A stretch of 64,000 nt of DNA, from contig NZ_JAMFLZ010000005.1 of NCBI RefSeq assembly GCF_023502325.1, forward strand, positions 1 through 64,000, in the 5' to 3' direction. The first letter of the stretch is position 1, and each line of letters begins with the position of its first letter. The position numbers and the translations under genes are program-made. The notes under the pieces are model-generated. The model made no database searches. It was not told the origin of the DNA and was given only the letters and a program-made list of their open reading frames with translations. Below are positions 26,987-37,247 of this stretch, in pieces. This stretch comes from Wocania_A spongiicola (GTDB lineage Bacteria; Bacteroidota; Bacteroidia; Flavobacteriales; Flavobacteriaceae).

Positions 26987-28683
26987 AACATTCTATTTCT
27001 CTTTTTTTAATTCTACTTCTAATAATTTCTTGTAAAAAAACTGAAGAAAAAACAGAACCTGTTTCCAAAAGAGGCTTAATTACACAAAAAGCTATGGTAG
27101 TTTCGGCTAGAGCTGAAGCATCAAAAATTGGTAGCGATATTCTCAAAAAAGGTGGTAATGCATTTGATGCAATGGCTGCAACTCAGTTAGCATTAGCAGT
27201 ATCGTATCCATATGCCGGAAATATTGGAGGTGGCGGTTTTATGGTTTATCGAAAAAACAATGGAGAAATTGGGGCTTTAGATTTTAGGGAAAAAGCACCT
27301 ATAGCAGCCACAAAAGATATGTACTTAGATGATCTAGGAAATGTTATCCCAGAAAAAAGTACTTTAGGAGCTATGGCTGTTGGTGTACCAGGTTCAGTTG
27401 CTGGAGTATTTGCTGTTCATGAAAAATTTGGCAGTTTACCTATTGAGGATATTATTAAACCATCAATTAAACTTGCATATAAAGGTGTTATTGTTACTAA
27501 AAAACAAGAAAAAAAGATTGAACACTATAAGCCTTTAATAAAAAAAGTAAATAAAGACTCTACGTTATTTCATAAACTCTGGAAACAGAATGACACTATT
27601 AAATATAAAGCTTTAGCCGAAACATTAACTAGAATTATGAACCATGGAAAAGATGAATTTTATAAAGGAGAAACGGCAAAAAGACTTGTGAAATTTATTC
27701 AAGATAATGGTGGTATTATTACTGAAGAAGATTTAGCTAAATACAACGTTAAGTGGCGAGAACCTACTACATTTAGTTATGATGATTTAAAAATAATTTC
27801 TATGTCACCTCCATCGAGTGGAGGTATTTGTTTGGCGCAAATTATGAAAATGATTGAACCTTTTCATTTAAATGAATTTGGGCATAATTCGGTAAAAACT
27901 ATTCAAATTATTACAGAAGCTGAACGTCGTGCTTATGCCGATAGGAGTTTTTATTTGGGTGATCCAGATTTTGTAAAAATTCCAAGTAATACTCTAATAG
28001 ACAATGCTTATTTAAGCGGAAGAATGAATGATTTTTCTTTTGATAAAGCCACAAAGTCTAGCGATGTATCACATGGTAATATTCAAGTTATAGAAAGCGA
28101 CGAAACAACACACTATTCTATAGTAGATCCGTTTGGCAACTCTGTATCAGTTACCACAACAATAAATGGAGCTTACGGTTCTAAACTATATTGCTCTGAC
28201 CTTGGCTTCTTCTTAAACAACGAAATGGATGATTTTAGCAGCAAACCTGGAGTTCCAAACATGTTTGGTGTAACTGGTGGTGAAGCAAATAGTATTGTTC
28301 CTCAAAAACGTATGTTAAGTTCTATGACACCAACTATTGTTGAAAAAAATGGAGAACTATTTATGTCATTAGGCACACCAGGAGGGTCTACTATTATAAC
28401 TTCAGTTATGCAAACTATTCTCAATGTACATGAATTTAACATGACCATGCAAGAAGCAGTAAATGCTCCGCGCTTTCATCATCAATGGTTACCTGATGAA
28501 ATTAGAATGGAACCCAGTTCATTCGACTTAAAAATTATAAATCAGCTAAAAAATCTTGGTTATTATATAAATGAAGAAGATGCCCCTGTAATTGGCAAAG
28601 TCGATGGAATCATGGTTTTACAGGACAAAACGTTAGAGGGTGGTGCAGATCGTCGAGGTGACGATACGGCTGTCGGTTTTTAG
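26983..28683 (+). CDS. ggt: Gamma-glutamyltransferase (lipoprotein form)
   Basis: The 566-residue precursor has a lipoprotein signal (LIISCKK), placing the enzyme outside the inner membrane. It hydrolyses or transfers the gamma-glutamyl group of glutathione and related compounds. The precursor cleaves itself before Thr375 (DETTHYSIVDPFGN), which becomes the N-terminal nucleophile of the small subunit. FGNSVSVTTTIN, SSMTPTIV and LGTPGGSTIITSV are further active-site segments; the large subunit has NIGGGGFMVYR and LDFREKAP. Coupled to the AcpH-like gene by a 4-base overlap. Complete, no defect seen. Confidence 0.95.
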   Translation: MKHSISLFLILLLIISCKKTEEKTEPVSKRGLITQKAMVVSARAEASKIGSDILKKGGNAFDAMAATQLALAVSYPYAGNIGGGGFMVYRKNNGEIGALDFREKAPIAATKDMYLDDLGNVIPEKSTLGAMAVGVPGSVAGVFAVHEKFGSLPIEDIIKPSIKLAYKGVIVTKKQEKKIEHYKPLIKKVNKDSTLFHKLWKQNDTIKYKALAETLTRIMNHGKDEFYKGETAKRLVKFIQDNGGIITEEDLAKYNVKWREPTTFSYDDLKIISMSPPSSGGICLAQIMKMIEPFHLNEFGHNSVKTIQIITEAERRAYADRSFYLGDPDFVKIPSNTLIDNAYLSGRMNDFSFDKATKSSDVSHGNIQVIESDETTHYSIVDPFGNSVSVTTTINGAYGSKLYCSDLGFFLNNEMDDFSSKPGVPNMFGVTGGEANSIVPQKRMLSSMTPTIVEKNGELFMSLGTPGGSTIITSVMQTILNVHEFNMTMQEAVNAPRFHHQWLPDEIRMEPSSFDLKIINQLKNLGYYINEEDAPVIGKVDGIMVLQDKTLEGGADRRGDDTAVGF

Positions 28684-28769
28684 CAATTTTCCTTTTCTTA
28701 GTCAGTTCTGTTTAATAATTTAGGCCCGGAATTATCTATTCTAATCGCTTAGATAACAAAGGTTTAATA

Positions 28770-29486
28770 ATGAAATCAAAAAAAATATTCAAAATAGCAA
28801 CAGGAGTAATTATATTCCTAACACTACCTAGTTTATTATTTTTTGGTTTTGTTTTTTTTAAATACAATGAAGAGCTTCCAACTGGAATTCAAGGAGAAAA
28901 GGCAGATGCTTTAGCTTATAGAATGTTAGATGCATTAGATTATGATGCCTATAAAAACACCAATTACATTGAATGGACTTATAAAAAGCGTCATCATTTT
29001 GAATGGAAAAAAGATGAAAATATTTGTGATGTTTTTTGGAAAGAATATAGAGTTAGCCTAAATCTAAAAGACTATAAATTAAGCAAAGTATTTGTACATA
29101 GCTTTAAAATGAAGGGAGAAATGGCAGATAGCCTTATTAGTGAAGCTATTGAAATTTTTAACAACGATTCTTTTTGGCTTGTTGCACCTTACAAAGTCTT
29201 TGATAAAGGTGCAGAACGTAGATTGGTTACTCAAAGCAATGGCGAAGAAGCTCTATTAGTTACTTACTCTTCTGGGGGCACAACACCAGGTGATTCTTAT
29301 TTATGGTTATTTGATGAAACTGGTAAACCAAAAAGTTTTAAAATGTGGACTTCTTTACTACCTATTGATGGTTTAGAAGCCTCTTGGAGTGATTGGATTA
29401 CCACTGATAGTGGAGCACAATTACCTACGTTTCATAAACTACTAATAATTGGTTTAGAAATGGGTGTTGTAAAAGCAACCAAATAG
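28770..29486 (+). CDS. Membrane-anchored hypothetical protein
   Basis: The 238-residue protein has one N-terminal hydrophobic helix (~8-30, TGVIIFLTLPSLLFFGFVFF) and a soluble domain expected outside the cytoplasm. Recurrent features are ADALAYRMLDALDYDAYKN, WTYKKRHHFEWKKDENICDVFW, FNNDSFWLVAPYKVFDKGAERRLV and YSSGGTTPGDSYLWLFDETGKPKSFKMW. The last half resembles conserved flavobacterial proteins of unknown function; no catalytic signature is recognised. Upstream lies a 7-bp inverted repeat (28732-28738 / 28750-28756), possibly a weak hairpin after ggt. Confidence 0.72.
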   Translation: MKSKKIFKIATGVIIFLTLPSLLFFGFVFFKYNEELPTGIQGEKADALAYRMLDALDYDAYKNTNYIEWTYKKRHHFEWKKDENICDVFWKEYRVSLNLKDYKLSKVFVHSFKMKGEMADSLISEAIEIFNNDSFWLVAPYKVFDKGAERRLVTQSNGEEALLVTYSSGGTTPGDSYLWLFDETGKPKSFKMWTSLLPIDGLEASWSDWITTDSGAQLPTFHKLLIIGLEMGVVKATK

Positions 29487-29552
29487 GTATTAAAACTTCT
29501 AATCAAAAATAAATCAGAAACAAATCTTTACAGAAATTTAACAACTTAATTG

Positions 29553-29560
29553 TACCTTTG
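29553..29560 (+). promoter_or_regulatory. Bacteroidetes -7 box of the VCBS/ASPIC lipoprotein gene
   Basis: TACCTTTG fits TAnnTTTG; no clear TTG at the expected upstream distance. It predicts a leader of ~90 bases, which contains a 27-codon frame starting TTG at 29558. Confidence 0.45.
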
Positions 29561-29655
29561 AAACTAGACCTTTCTGAGGTAACCTTTAAAGAACTCGCCA
29601 ACAGAAATGGTAAGCCAAAAATTATAATTATCAACAAATAAAAGTTTTTTATCTA

Positions 29656-32600
29656 ATGAATAATTTCAAGTTTACATTATTTTTTATTGGATTTTTAATT
29701 GTATCGTGCAATCAAAAAAAAGATCAATTATTTATTAGCGCTAAATCTCAAGAAACTGGTATAAGTTTCAAAAACACTATTACCGAAACTAATGAATTAA
29801 ACATTCTTGATTATATCTATTTTTATAATGGTGGAGGCGTTGCCATAGGTGATATAAATAATGATGGTCTCGCAGATATTTTCTTTTCTGGTAATCAGGT
29901 AAAAAACAAATTATACCTCAATAAAGGAAATTTAAAATTCGAAGATATTACAGATAAAGCAAAAGTTAGTGGTAATAGTTCATGGAATACAGGAGCTATA
30001 ATGGGTGATGTCAATGGGGATGGTCTTTTAGATATTTACGTTTGTGCTGTAGTTGGTTTAAACGGTTTTAATGGCCAAAACGAACTTTACATTAATAATG
30101 GAGACGAAACATTTACTGAAAGTGCATCAACATATAAACTAGACTATAAATCTTACAGCTCTTCTGCTGCCTTTTTAGATTATGATTTAGATGGCGATTT
30201 AGATATTTATCTTTTAAACCACGCTGTGCATACTGATGATTCTTACAAAGGTGTAACGCAACGTCAAAAAAGAAATTATAAAACTGGTGACAAACTACTT
30301 AGAAATGATGGAGGAGTTTTTACCAATGTTAGTGAAGAGGCTGGTATTTATGGAAGTATAAGTGGTTACGGATTGGGTGTTGCTATAGCAGATTTTAATC
30401 AGGATGCATACCCAGATATTTATGTTGGAAATGATTTTTATGAAGACGATTACTATTATTTAAACAATGGAGATGGTACGTTTTCTGAAAAATTAAGAGA
30501 TTATTTTGGGCATGCTAGTAGGTTTTCAATGGGTAATGATGTAGCAGATATAAATCATGATGGCTGGCAAGATATCATGTCTTTGGATATGCTCCCAAGA
30601 GATGAAGTGGTTTTAAAATCATCACAAGGAGATGATAACGTACAAACACAAAATATAAGAAAGCTTATGTTTGGTTATCATTATCAGTTTACTAGAAACA
30701 TGTTGCATATTAATCAACAAAATTCAAATTATTTAGAAACTGCTCTATTGAGTGATGTTGCAGCAACTGATTGGAGTTGGAGTTGCCTTTTTGCAGATTA
30801 TGATCAAGACGGGGAACAAGATATTTTTATAACTAATGGTATTTTAAAACGCCCAAATGATTTAGATTTTACAAATTTTTTCTCAAACGATAAAATTCAA
30901 AAAAACATATCCGAATCAAAAATAATGAGTCAAGAAGCTCTTGACGCAATGCCTTCTGGAAAAGTTGATAATTACATGTTTAAAGGTAGCAAAAACTTAA
31001 TGTTCGAAAACATGTCTAAAGAATGGATTCCAAACGATAAGCTAGCATCTGGAGCAACAGCATTAGGAGATTTAGATAATGATGGAGATTTAGATATTGT
31101 GGTAAGCAACCTTAATGAAGAAGCCTCAATTTATGTTAATCAAATAAATAATAAAACAACAGATAAAGCCAGTTATCTTAAATTAAAATTTGATTATACA
31201 AGCCCAAATTCATCTGGTATTGGGACAAAAGTTTTTGTTTATAACCACGGTGAACTTCAATATAAAGAGCTTTATTGTGCAAGAGGGTTTCAAGCTTCAT
31301 CAGAACCAATAATCCATTTTGGTTTTGGTGATATTAAAAGTATCGATTCACTCAAAGTAATATGGCCCAATAAAACCAGTCAAACCTTATTTAATGTAGC
31401 CTTAAATAAAACACTAACCATAAAACCTTCAAACACAAAATCTTTTAACTATGGTTCGTTATTAAAAAAATATAAAAAAATATTTAAAAAAACAGACAAT
31501 AACCTTGGCATCAATTTTACGCATATTGAAGATAAATATCTAGATTTTAATAGACAGAAGCTCATTCCGTATCGTGTTTCAGATCGTGGCCCTGCTGTTG
31601 CTGTTGGAGATTTAAATAATGATGGTAAAGAAGATATTTATTTTGGTGGTTCAAAATTAAACGCTGCAAAAGTATTTTTTCAAAACGATACGACTTTTAC
31701 AGAAAAAAGAATAAAAGTAATTGCTAACGATTCAATAAAAGAAGATGTTGAAGCTATAATTGCAGATTTTAATAACGATAACAGAAACGATTTAATTATT
31801 GGTTCTGGTGGTGCAGATTATAGTAATAAAACTAAACCATTACTTGATAGCTATTACATTCAAAATGAAAATGATTTCAAAGGCGAACAATTTCCTGAAT
31901 TTTATGAAAATGCTTCGGTAATTATTTCAAATGATTTTGACAATGATAATGATCTAGACCTTTTTATTGGAAGCAATTCAGTTTCAAATGATTTTGGAAA
32001 TATTCCAAACTCTTTTATTTTAAAAAATAATGATGGTCACTTTTCAATAGTTCAAAATGAAGCATTGCAAAATGCAGGCATGATTACTGATGCCGTTTGG
32101 AATGATTTTGATAATGACGGGCAAACTGATTTGATTATTGTTGGTGAATGGATGGCTCCAAAATTCTTTAAAAACAACAATGGCGTCTTTACAGAAAAAA
32201 AACTTATTGATTCAAAATTAAAAGGATTATGGAGACAGATTACTCCTTTTGATATTGATAATGATGGAGATACAGATTATCTATTAGGGAATTGGGGTCT
32301 TAACTCAAAATTTAAAGCTTCTACAGAGCATCCTATGCGCATGTATTATGCAGATTTTGATGGCAATGGGCGTACCGAAACTATAGTTTGTACATATAAA
32401 AATGGAGAATATTATCCATTACAAGGTTTAGATCAATTAGCTAGTCAAATGGTTAACTTGCATAAAATATTTACATCTTATAAAGGTTTTGCTGGAAAAC
32501 CAATTGGTGATATTTTAAGCAAACCATTACTCGACAAAGCAACCATACTGGAGGTTGACGAACTTCGATCTGGCTACCTTAAAAATGAAAATAATCGTTT

Positions 32601-32919
32601 TGTATTTGTACCATTTAAAAATGAACTACAAGTATCTCCATTAACTTCATTTTTATGTTTTGATTTTGATTCTGATGGAAAAGATGAAATGCTGGTAGCA
32701 GGAAACTATTTTGGTGTAACACCTTTTCATGGCAAGTTCGACTCCTTTCCCGGGGCACTCATAAAAAATGAAAACAATATTATTTCTGGAAACAAAATCG
32801 GACTGAATTTTAGTGATAAAGCCATCAAAAATTTAAATATTATTTATTTAGATAAAAAACCATATCTCTTAACAACTATCAATAACGGTAAAGTTCAAGT
32901 TTACGAACTTTTAAAATAA
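29656..32919 (+). CDS. VCBS/FG-GAP repeat lipoprotein with ASPIC/UnbV domain
   Basis: The 1087-residue protein has a signal and lipobox IVSCN (Cys18). Two sets of FG-GAP/VCBS beta-propeller repeats, each with Ca-binding loops such as DINNDGLADIF, DVNGDGLLDIY, DLDGDLDIY and DFDNDGQTD, flank an ASPIC/UnbV domain near the middle (~515-600, GIGTKVFVYNHGELQYKEL, IHFGFGDIKSIDSLKVIWPN). Such proteins are large surface lipoproteins of marine Bacteroidetes; roles in binding or redox chemistry are not established. The vanadium-haloperoxidase-like gene follows after eight bases, so the two are cotranscribed and probably act together outside the cytoplasm. Confidence 0.88.
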   Translation: MNNFKFTLFFIGFLIVSCNQKKDQLFISAKSQETGISFKNTITETNELNILDYIYFYNGGGVAIGDINNDGLADIFFSGNQVKNKLYLNKGNLKFEDITDKAKVSGNSSWNTGAIMGDVNGDGLLDIYVCAVVGLNGFNGQNELYINNGDETFTESASTYKLDYKSYSSSAAFLDYDLDGDLDIYLLNHAVHTDDSYKGVTQRQKRNYKTGDKLLRNDGGVFTNVSEEAGIYGSISGYGLGVAIADFNQDAYPDIYVGNDFYEDDYYYLNNGDGTFSEKLRDYFGHASRFSMGNDVADINHDGWQDIMSLDMLPRDEVVLKSSQGDDNVQTQNIRKLMFGYHYQFTRNMLHINQQNSNYLETALLSDVAATDWSWSCLFADYDQDGEQDIFITNGILKRPNDLDFTNFFSNDKIQKNISESKIMSQEALDAMPSGKVDNYMFKGSKNLMFENMSKEWIPNDKLASGATALGDLDNDGDLDIVVSNLNEEASIYVNQINNKTTDKASYLKLKFDYTSPNSSGIGTKVFVYNHGELQYKELYCARGFQASSEPIIHFGFGDIKSIDSLKVIWPNKTSQTLFNVALNKTLTIKPSNTKSFNYGSLLKKYKKIFKKTDNNLGINFTHIEDKYLDFNRQKLIPYRVSDRGPAVAVGDLNNDGKEDIYFGGSKLNAAKVFFQNDTTFTEKRIKVIANDSIKEDVEAIIADFNNDNRNDLIIGSGGADYSNKTKPLLDSYYIQNENDFKGEQFPEFYENASVIISNDFDNDNDLDLFIGSNSVSNDFGNIPNSFILKNNDGHFSIVQNEALQNAGMITDAVWNDFDNDGQTDLIIVGEWMAPKFFKNNNGVFTEKKLIDSKLKGLWRQITPFDIDNDGDTDYLLGNWGLNSKFKASTEHPMRMYYADFDGNGRTETIVCTYKNGEYYPLQGLDQLASQMVNLHKIFTSYKGFAGKPIGDILSKPLLDKATILEVDELRSGYLKNENNRFVFVPFKNELQVSPLTSFLCFDFDSDGKDEMLVAGNYFGVTPFHGKFDSFPGALIKNENNIISGNKIGLNFSDKAIKNLNIIYLDKKPYLLTTINNGKVQVYELLK

Positions 32920-32927
32920 TTTAAAGG

Positions 32928-34262
32928 ATGAGATTAAATAAAATATTATTTATAATCTTTACAATAGGCTTAAGCGTAATGTCTTGTAAAGACAATTCAA
33001 AACCAATTACTATAACACCAAACGATTTTCACACTTCAATAGATAAGGTTGTAGATATAATGGTTCATGATATTTTTTCACCTCCAGTTGCTAGCAGAAT
33101 TTTTGCTTACCCAAATATTGCTGCTTATGAAATTATGTCCCAAAACAATAGCGCATATAATTCATTAAAAGATCAAATAATACATTTAAAAAATATTCCA
33201 AAAGCTGATGAAACAAAAAAAATTAATTATCAATTGGCTGCATTAATTGCTCATATCGATGTAAGTAAACAATTAATTTTTTCAGAACAAAGTATAGAAG
33301 TATTTCGCGATAGTTTATACCAGGTTTGGGAAGCTATAAACAAATCAGAATTTGAGAATTCAAAAGATTATGGGCTTAAGGTTTCAAACTTTATTGGAGA
33401 GTGGATGAATGGTGATAACTATAACCAAACACGAACCATGTCAAAGTTTTATATTGATCCAGAAGATGAGGAGAGATGGCAACCAACACCTCCCTCGTAT
33501 ATGGATGGTCTAGAGCCTCATTGGGGAAAAATAAGGCCTTTTGTTATTGATTCTGCAGCTCAATTTAAACCTATTCCTCCTCCACTATTTTCAATGGACG
33601 AAAATTCAAGTTTTTATAAAGAACTCAAAGAGGTTTACGATATAAGTAACCAAATAACAAAAGATGGAGACGAATCTGAAGAGGTCTTAATAGCACGTTT
33701 TTGGGATTGTAATCCATATGTTTCTGTAACTCGCGGGCATTTAATGTTTGCTGTAAAAAAAATAACCCCAGGAGCACATTGGATAGGTATTACAAAAATT
33801 GCATGCAAAACGGAAAAAGCAGATTTTGACAGAACAGTTTTTGCATACACTAAAACATCTATAGCAATAGCTGATGCATTCATTAGTTGTTGGGATGAAA
33901 AATACAGAAGTAATCTTGTAAGACCAGAAACACTTATAAATAAATATTTTGATGACGATTGGAAACCCATATTACAAACACCTCCATTCCCTGAATACAC
34001 AAGTGGACATTCTGTAGTTTCTGGTGCTGCTTCTACAGTTTTAACAAACATTTTTGGAGACAATTTTAGTTTTTTAGATGATACCGAAACTACCTATGGT
34101 TTACCAATACGTCCATTCTCTTCATTTAACGAGGCCGCACAAGAAGCCGCAATAAGTAGAATGTATGGCGGTATACACTATCGCTCTGCTGTTGAATTAG
34201 GAATTGGTCAAGGTGTAAAAATTGGCGATTTAGTAAACAAGAGTTTAATTATGAAAAACTAA
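32928..34262 (+). CDS. Vanadium-dependent haloperoxidase-like lipoprotein (PAP2 superfamily)
   Basis: The 444-residue lipoprotein (lipobox VMSCKD) has the acid phosphatase/haloperoxidase motif set: KYRSNLVRP (KX6RP), the Ser-Gly-His loop FPEYTSGHSVVSG (S359-H361), and RMYGGIHYRSAVELG with the Arg and last His. In vanadium haloperoxidases these residues bind vanadate and oxidise halides with peroxide; in relatives they act as phosphatases. Which chemistry applies cannot be read from sequence. Forms an operon with the VCBS/ASPIC gene eight bases upstream. Confidence 0.85.
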   Translation: MRLNKILFIIFTIGLSVMSCKDNSKPITITPNDFHTSIDKVVDIMVHDIFSPPVASRIFAYPNIAAYEIMSQNNSAYNSLKDQIIHLKNIPKADETKKINYQLAALIAHIDVSKQLIFSEQSIEVFRDSLYQVWEAINKSEFENSKDYGLKVSNFIGEWMNGDNYNQTRTMSKFYIDPEDEERWQPTPPSYMDGLEPHWGKIRPFVIDSAAQFKPIPPPLFSMDENSSFYKELKEVYDISNQITKDGDESEEVLIARFWDCNPYVSVTRGHLMFAVKKITPGAHWIGITKIACKTEKADFDRTVFAYTKTSIAIADAFISCWDEKYRSNLVRPETLINKYFDDDWKPILQTPPFPEYTSGHSVVSGAASTVLTNIFGDNFSFLDDTETTYGLPIRPFSSFNEAAQEAAISRMYGGIHYRSAVELGIGQGVKIGDLVNKSLIMKN

Positions 34263-34360
34263 AACTATTCTGTTTTTTTATTGATTAAAATTAAAACTGC
34301 CTATTTCTAAAAGTTCAATTTTTCAAAATAATAATTCATCGCAATTTCGCAACTAAATCG

Positions 34361-34368
34361 TATCTTCG
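34361..34368 (+). promoter_or_regulatory. Probable -7 box of uvrA
   Basis: TATCTTCG matches TAnnTTTG at 7 of 8 positions, with TCG in place of TTG about 19 bases upstream. It lies 16 bases before the uvrA start. Confidence 0.4.
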
Positions 34369-34383
34369 CAACTTTGCATTTCT

Positions 34384-37215
34384 ATGACTAATTTCGAAGA
34401 ATTTATTGAAGTAAAAGGAGCACGAGTACATAATCTTAAGAATATAGATGTGTCAATTCCTCGTGAAAAACTTGTAGTAATTACAGGGCTTTCTGGTAGC
34501 GGAAAATCATCTTTGGCTTTCGATACAATTTATGCAGAAGGTCAACGTCGATATATAGAAACTTTTTCAGCTTATGCTAGACAATTTTTAGGCGGATTAG
34601 AGCGACCAGATGTAGATAAAATTGATGGTCTTTCTCCAGTTATTGCTATAGAGCAAAAAACCACAAGTAAATCACCTCGCTCTACCGTTGGCACCATTAC
34701 TGAAATTTATGATTTTATGCGCTTGCTGTTTGCGCGCGCTAGTGATGCTTACAGCTATAATACTGGTGACAAAATGATAAGTTATAGCGACGAGCAAATT
34801 AAAGCGCTTATTATTAAAGATTTTAGCGGAAAACGTATCAATATACTTGCTCCCGTAATTCGATCAAGAAAAGGGCATTACCGTGAGTTGTTTGAGCAAA
34901 TTGGCAAGCAAGGCTTTGTAAAAGTAAGAACAGATGGCGAAATTCGAGATATCACTAAAGGATTGAAACTCGATCGATACAAGACTCACGATATTGAAAT
35001 TGTTATTGACAGACTAATAATTAACGATGACACTGACAATGATAAACGTCTTACAGAAACCATCAATACTGCCATGTATCATGGTGAAGATGTGTTACTA
35101 GTTATAGATCAAGACACTCAAGAAACAAGGTATTTTAGCAGAAATTTAATGTGTCCTTCTTCCGGGATTTCTTACCCTAATCCTGAACCTAATAATTTTT
35201 CATTCAATTCACCAAAAGGGGCATGTTCAAATTGTAATGGAATTGGTGAATTATATCAAGTAAATGAGAGAAAAATTATTCCAGACGATTCACTTTCAAT
35301 AAAAAGTGGAGCTCTGGCTCCACATGGTCCAGAAAAGAATAGTTGGATTTTCAAACAGTTTGAAACCATTGCACAGCGATTTGATTTTAAATTAACCGAT
35401 GCTTATAAAGATATACCTAAGGAAGCTAAGCAAATGATTTTGTATGGTGGTAATGAAAAGTTTTCTGTTGAAAGCAAAACATTAGGTGTTACTCGTGATT
35501 ATAAAATAGATTTTGAAGGTGTTGCAAGTTTTATCGAAAATCAATATAAAACGGCAGAGTCAAGATCTCTAAAACGCTGGGCTAAAGATTATATGGATAA
35601 AATCAAATGCCCAGTTTGTGAAGGTTCTCGATTAAAAAAAGAGTCTCTTTATTTTAAAATAAATAATAAAAATATAGCTGAGCTTGCTAATACAGATATT
35701 GTTGAATTAGCCAATTGGTTTAATGAACTAGATGAGCATCTTTCAGAAAAACAATTCAAGATTGCTGAGGAGGTTCTGAAAGAAATCAAAACTAGATTAC
35801 AATTTTTGCTCGATGTTGGTCTAAATTATTTATCGCTAAACCGTAGCTCCAAGTCTTTATCTGGTGGCGAAGCGCAGCGTATTCGATTAGCAACACAAAT
35901 TGGTTCTCAACTAGTTGGCGTACTTTATATTTTAGACGAACCCAGCATTGGTCTACATCAACGCGATAACGAAAAACTCATTAATTCATTAATATCATTA
36001 AGAGACATTGGAAATTCCGTTATAGTAGTAGAGCATGATAAAGATATGATAGAGCGTGCTGATTATGTGATTGATATTGGTCCGAAAGCTGGAAAATATG
36101 GTGGAGAAATAATTAGCATTGGAAACCCTGACGAGTTAAAAACCCATGAAACACTTACAGCAGATTACTTAAATGGAAACAAAGAGATTGAAGTTCCAAA
36201 AAATCGCAGAAAAGGGAATGGTAAAGTTTTAGAGCTTAAGGGCTGTACTGGAAATAACTTAAAAAATGTTTCGGTAAAGTTTCCCTTAGGAAAAATGATA
36301 GGTGTTACTGGTGTTTCAGGTAGTGGAAAATCTACCTTAATAAACGAAACCCTATACCCTATTTTAAATGCGCATTATTTTAATGGTGTAAAAAAACCAA
36401 TGCCTTATAAAGGTATCAAAGGCTTAGAACATATTGATAAAGTTATTGATATTAACCAATCTCCTATTGGGAGAACTCCTAGAAGCAACCCAGCAACATA
36501 TACTGGTACTTTTAGTGAAGTTAGAGCCTTATTTGCCAAAATCCCTGAAGCTATGATTCGTGGTTATAAAGCAGGACGTTTTAGCTTTAATGTAGCTGGA
36601 GGAAGGTGTGAAACTTGTAAAGGAGGTGGATTACGCGTTATAGAAATGAACTTTCTACCTGATGTTTATGTTGAATGCGAAACCTGCCAAGGTAAACGTT
36701 TTAACAGAGAAACATTAGAAATTCGCTATAAAGGAAAATCAATAAGCGATGTTCTGAATATGACTATTAATGAAGCCGTAGACTTCTTTGAGCATATTCC
36801 AAAAATTTATAAAAAACTAAAAACAATAAAAGATGTAGGTTTAGGTTATATTACTTTGGGCCAGCAAAGTACGACACTATCTGGTGGAGAAGCTCAACGT
36901 ATAAAACTAGCAACAGAATTAAGCAAGCGCGATACAGGAAATACTTTTTATATTCTGGATGAGCCAACCACTGGTCTCCATTTTGAAGATATTAGAGTAC
37001 TAATGATAGTGCTTAATAAATTAGCAAATAAAGGTAATACCGTATTAATTATTGAGCATAATCTAGATGTTATTAAAACCGTTGATTATATTATTGACAT
37101 TGGTTATGAAGGTGGAAAAGGTGGCGGACAGATAGTAACTGTGGGTGCTCCGGAAGAAATTGTAAAACATAAAAAGAGCTATACTGCTAAATTTCTTAAA
37201 AAAGAACTAAATTAG
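34384..37215 (+). CDS. uvrA: UvrABC excinuclease subunit A
   Basis: The 943-residue DNA-damage sensor of nucleotide excision repair holds two ABC ATPase halves. Walker A motifs are GLSGSGKSSLAFDT (~32-45) and GVSGSGKSTLINET; signature motifs are SLSGGEAQRIRLATQIGS and TLSGGEAQRIKLATELS. Zinc-binding CxxC pairs are visible in CSNCNGIG, CPVCEGSR and in CETCKGGG with CETCQGKRFN. The dimer with UvrB scans for lesions and hands them to UvrC. The usual full length is kept. The LOG-family gene follows after 32 bases. Confidence 0.97.
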   Translation: MTNFEEFIEVKGARVHNLKNIDVSIPREKLVVITGLSGSGKSSLAFDTIYAEGQRRYIETFSAYARQFLGGLERPDVDKIDGLSPVIAIEQKTTSKSPRSTVGTITEIYDFMRLLFARASDAYSYNTGDKMISYSDEQIKALIIKDFSGKRINILAPVIRSRKGHYRELFEQIGKQGFVKVRTDGEIRDITKGLKLDRYKTHDIEIVIDRLIINDDTDNDKRLTETINTAMYHGEDVLLVIDQDTQETRYFSRNLMCPSSGISYPNPEPNNFSFNSPKGACSNCNGIGELYQVNERKIIPDDSLSIKSGALAPHGPEKNSWIFKQFETIAQRFDFKLTDAYKDIPKEAKQMILYGGNEKFSVESKTLGVTRDYKIDFEGVASFIENQYKTAESRSLKRWAKDYMDKIKCPVCEGSRLKKESLYFKINNKNIAELANTDIVELANWFNELDEHLSEKQFKIAEEVLKEIKTRLQFLLDVGLNYLSLNRSSKSLSGGEAQRIRLATQIGSQLVGVLYILDEPSIGLHQRDNEKLINSLISLRDIGNSVIVVEHDKDMIERADYVIDIGPKAGKYGGEIISIGNPDELKTHETLTADYLNGNKEIEVPKNRRKGNGKVLELKGCTGNNLKNVSVKFPLGKMIGVTGVSGSGKSTLINETLYPILNAHYFNGVKKPMPYKGIKGLEHIDKVIDINQSPIGRTPRSNPATYTGTFSEVRALFAKIPEAMIRGYKAGRFSFNVAGGRCETCKGGGLRVIEMNFLPDVYVECETCQGKRFNRETLEIRYKGKSISDVLNMTINEAVDFFEHIPKIYKKLKTIKDVGLGYITLGQQSTTLSGGEAQRIKLATELSKRDTGNTFYILDEPTTGLHFEDIRVLMIVLNKLANKGNTVLIIEHNLDVIKTVDYIIDIGYEGGKGGGQIVTVGAPEEIVKHKKSYTAKFLKKELN

Positions 37216-37247
37216 CAAGTTTGCAAAAAATAAAACACTAAACACAT

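Noticed and set aside
28732..28756. Terminator for ggt
   Set aside because: The 7-bp inverted repeat has no T run and is A-T rich; too weak to call.
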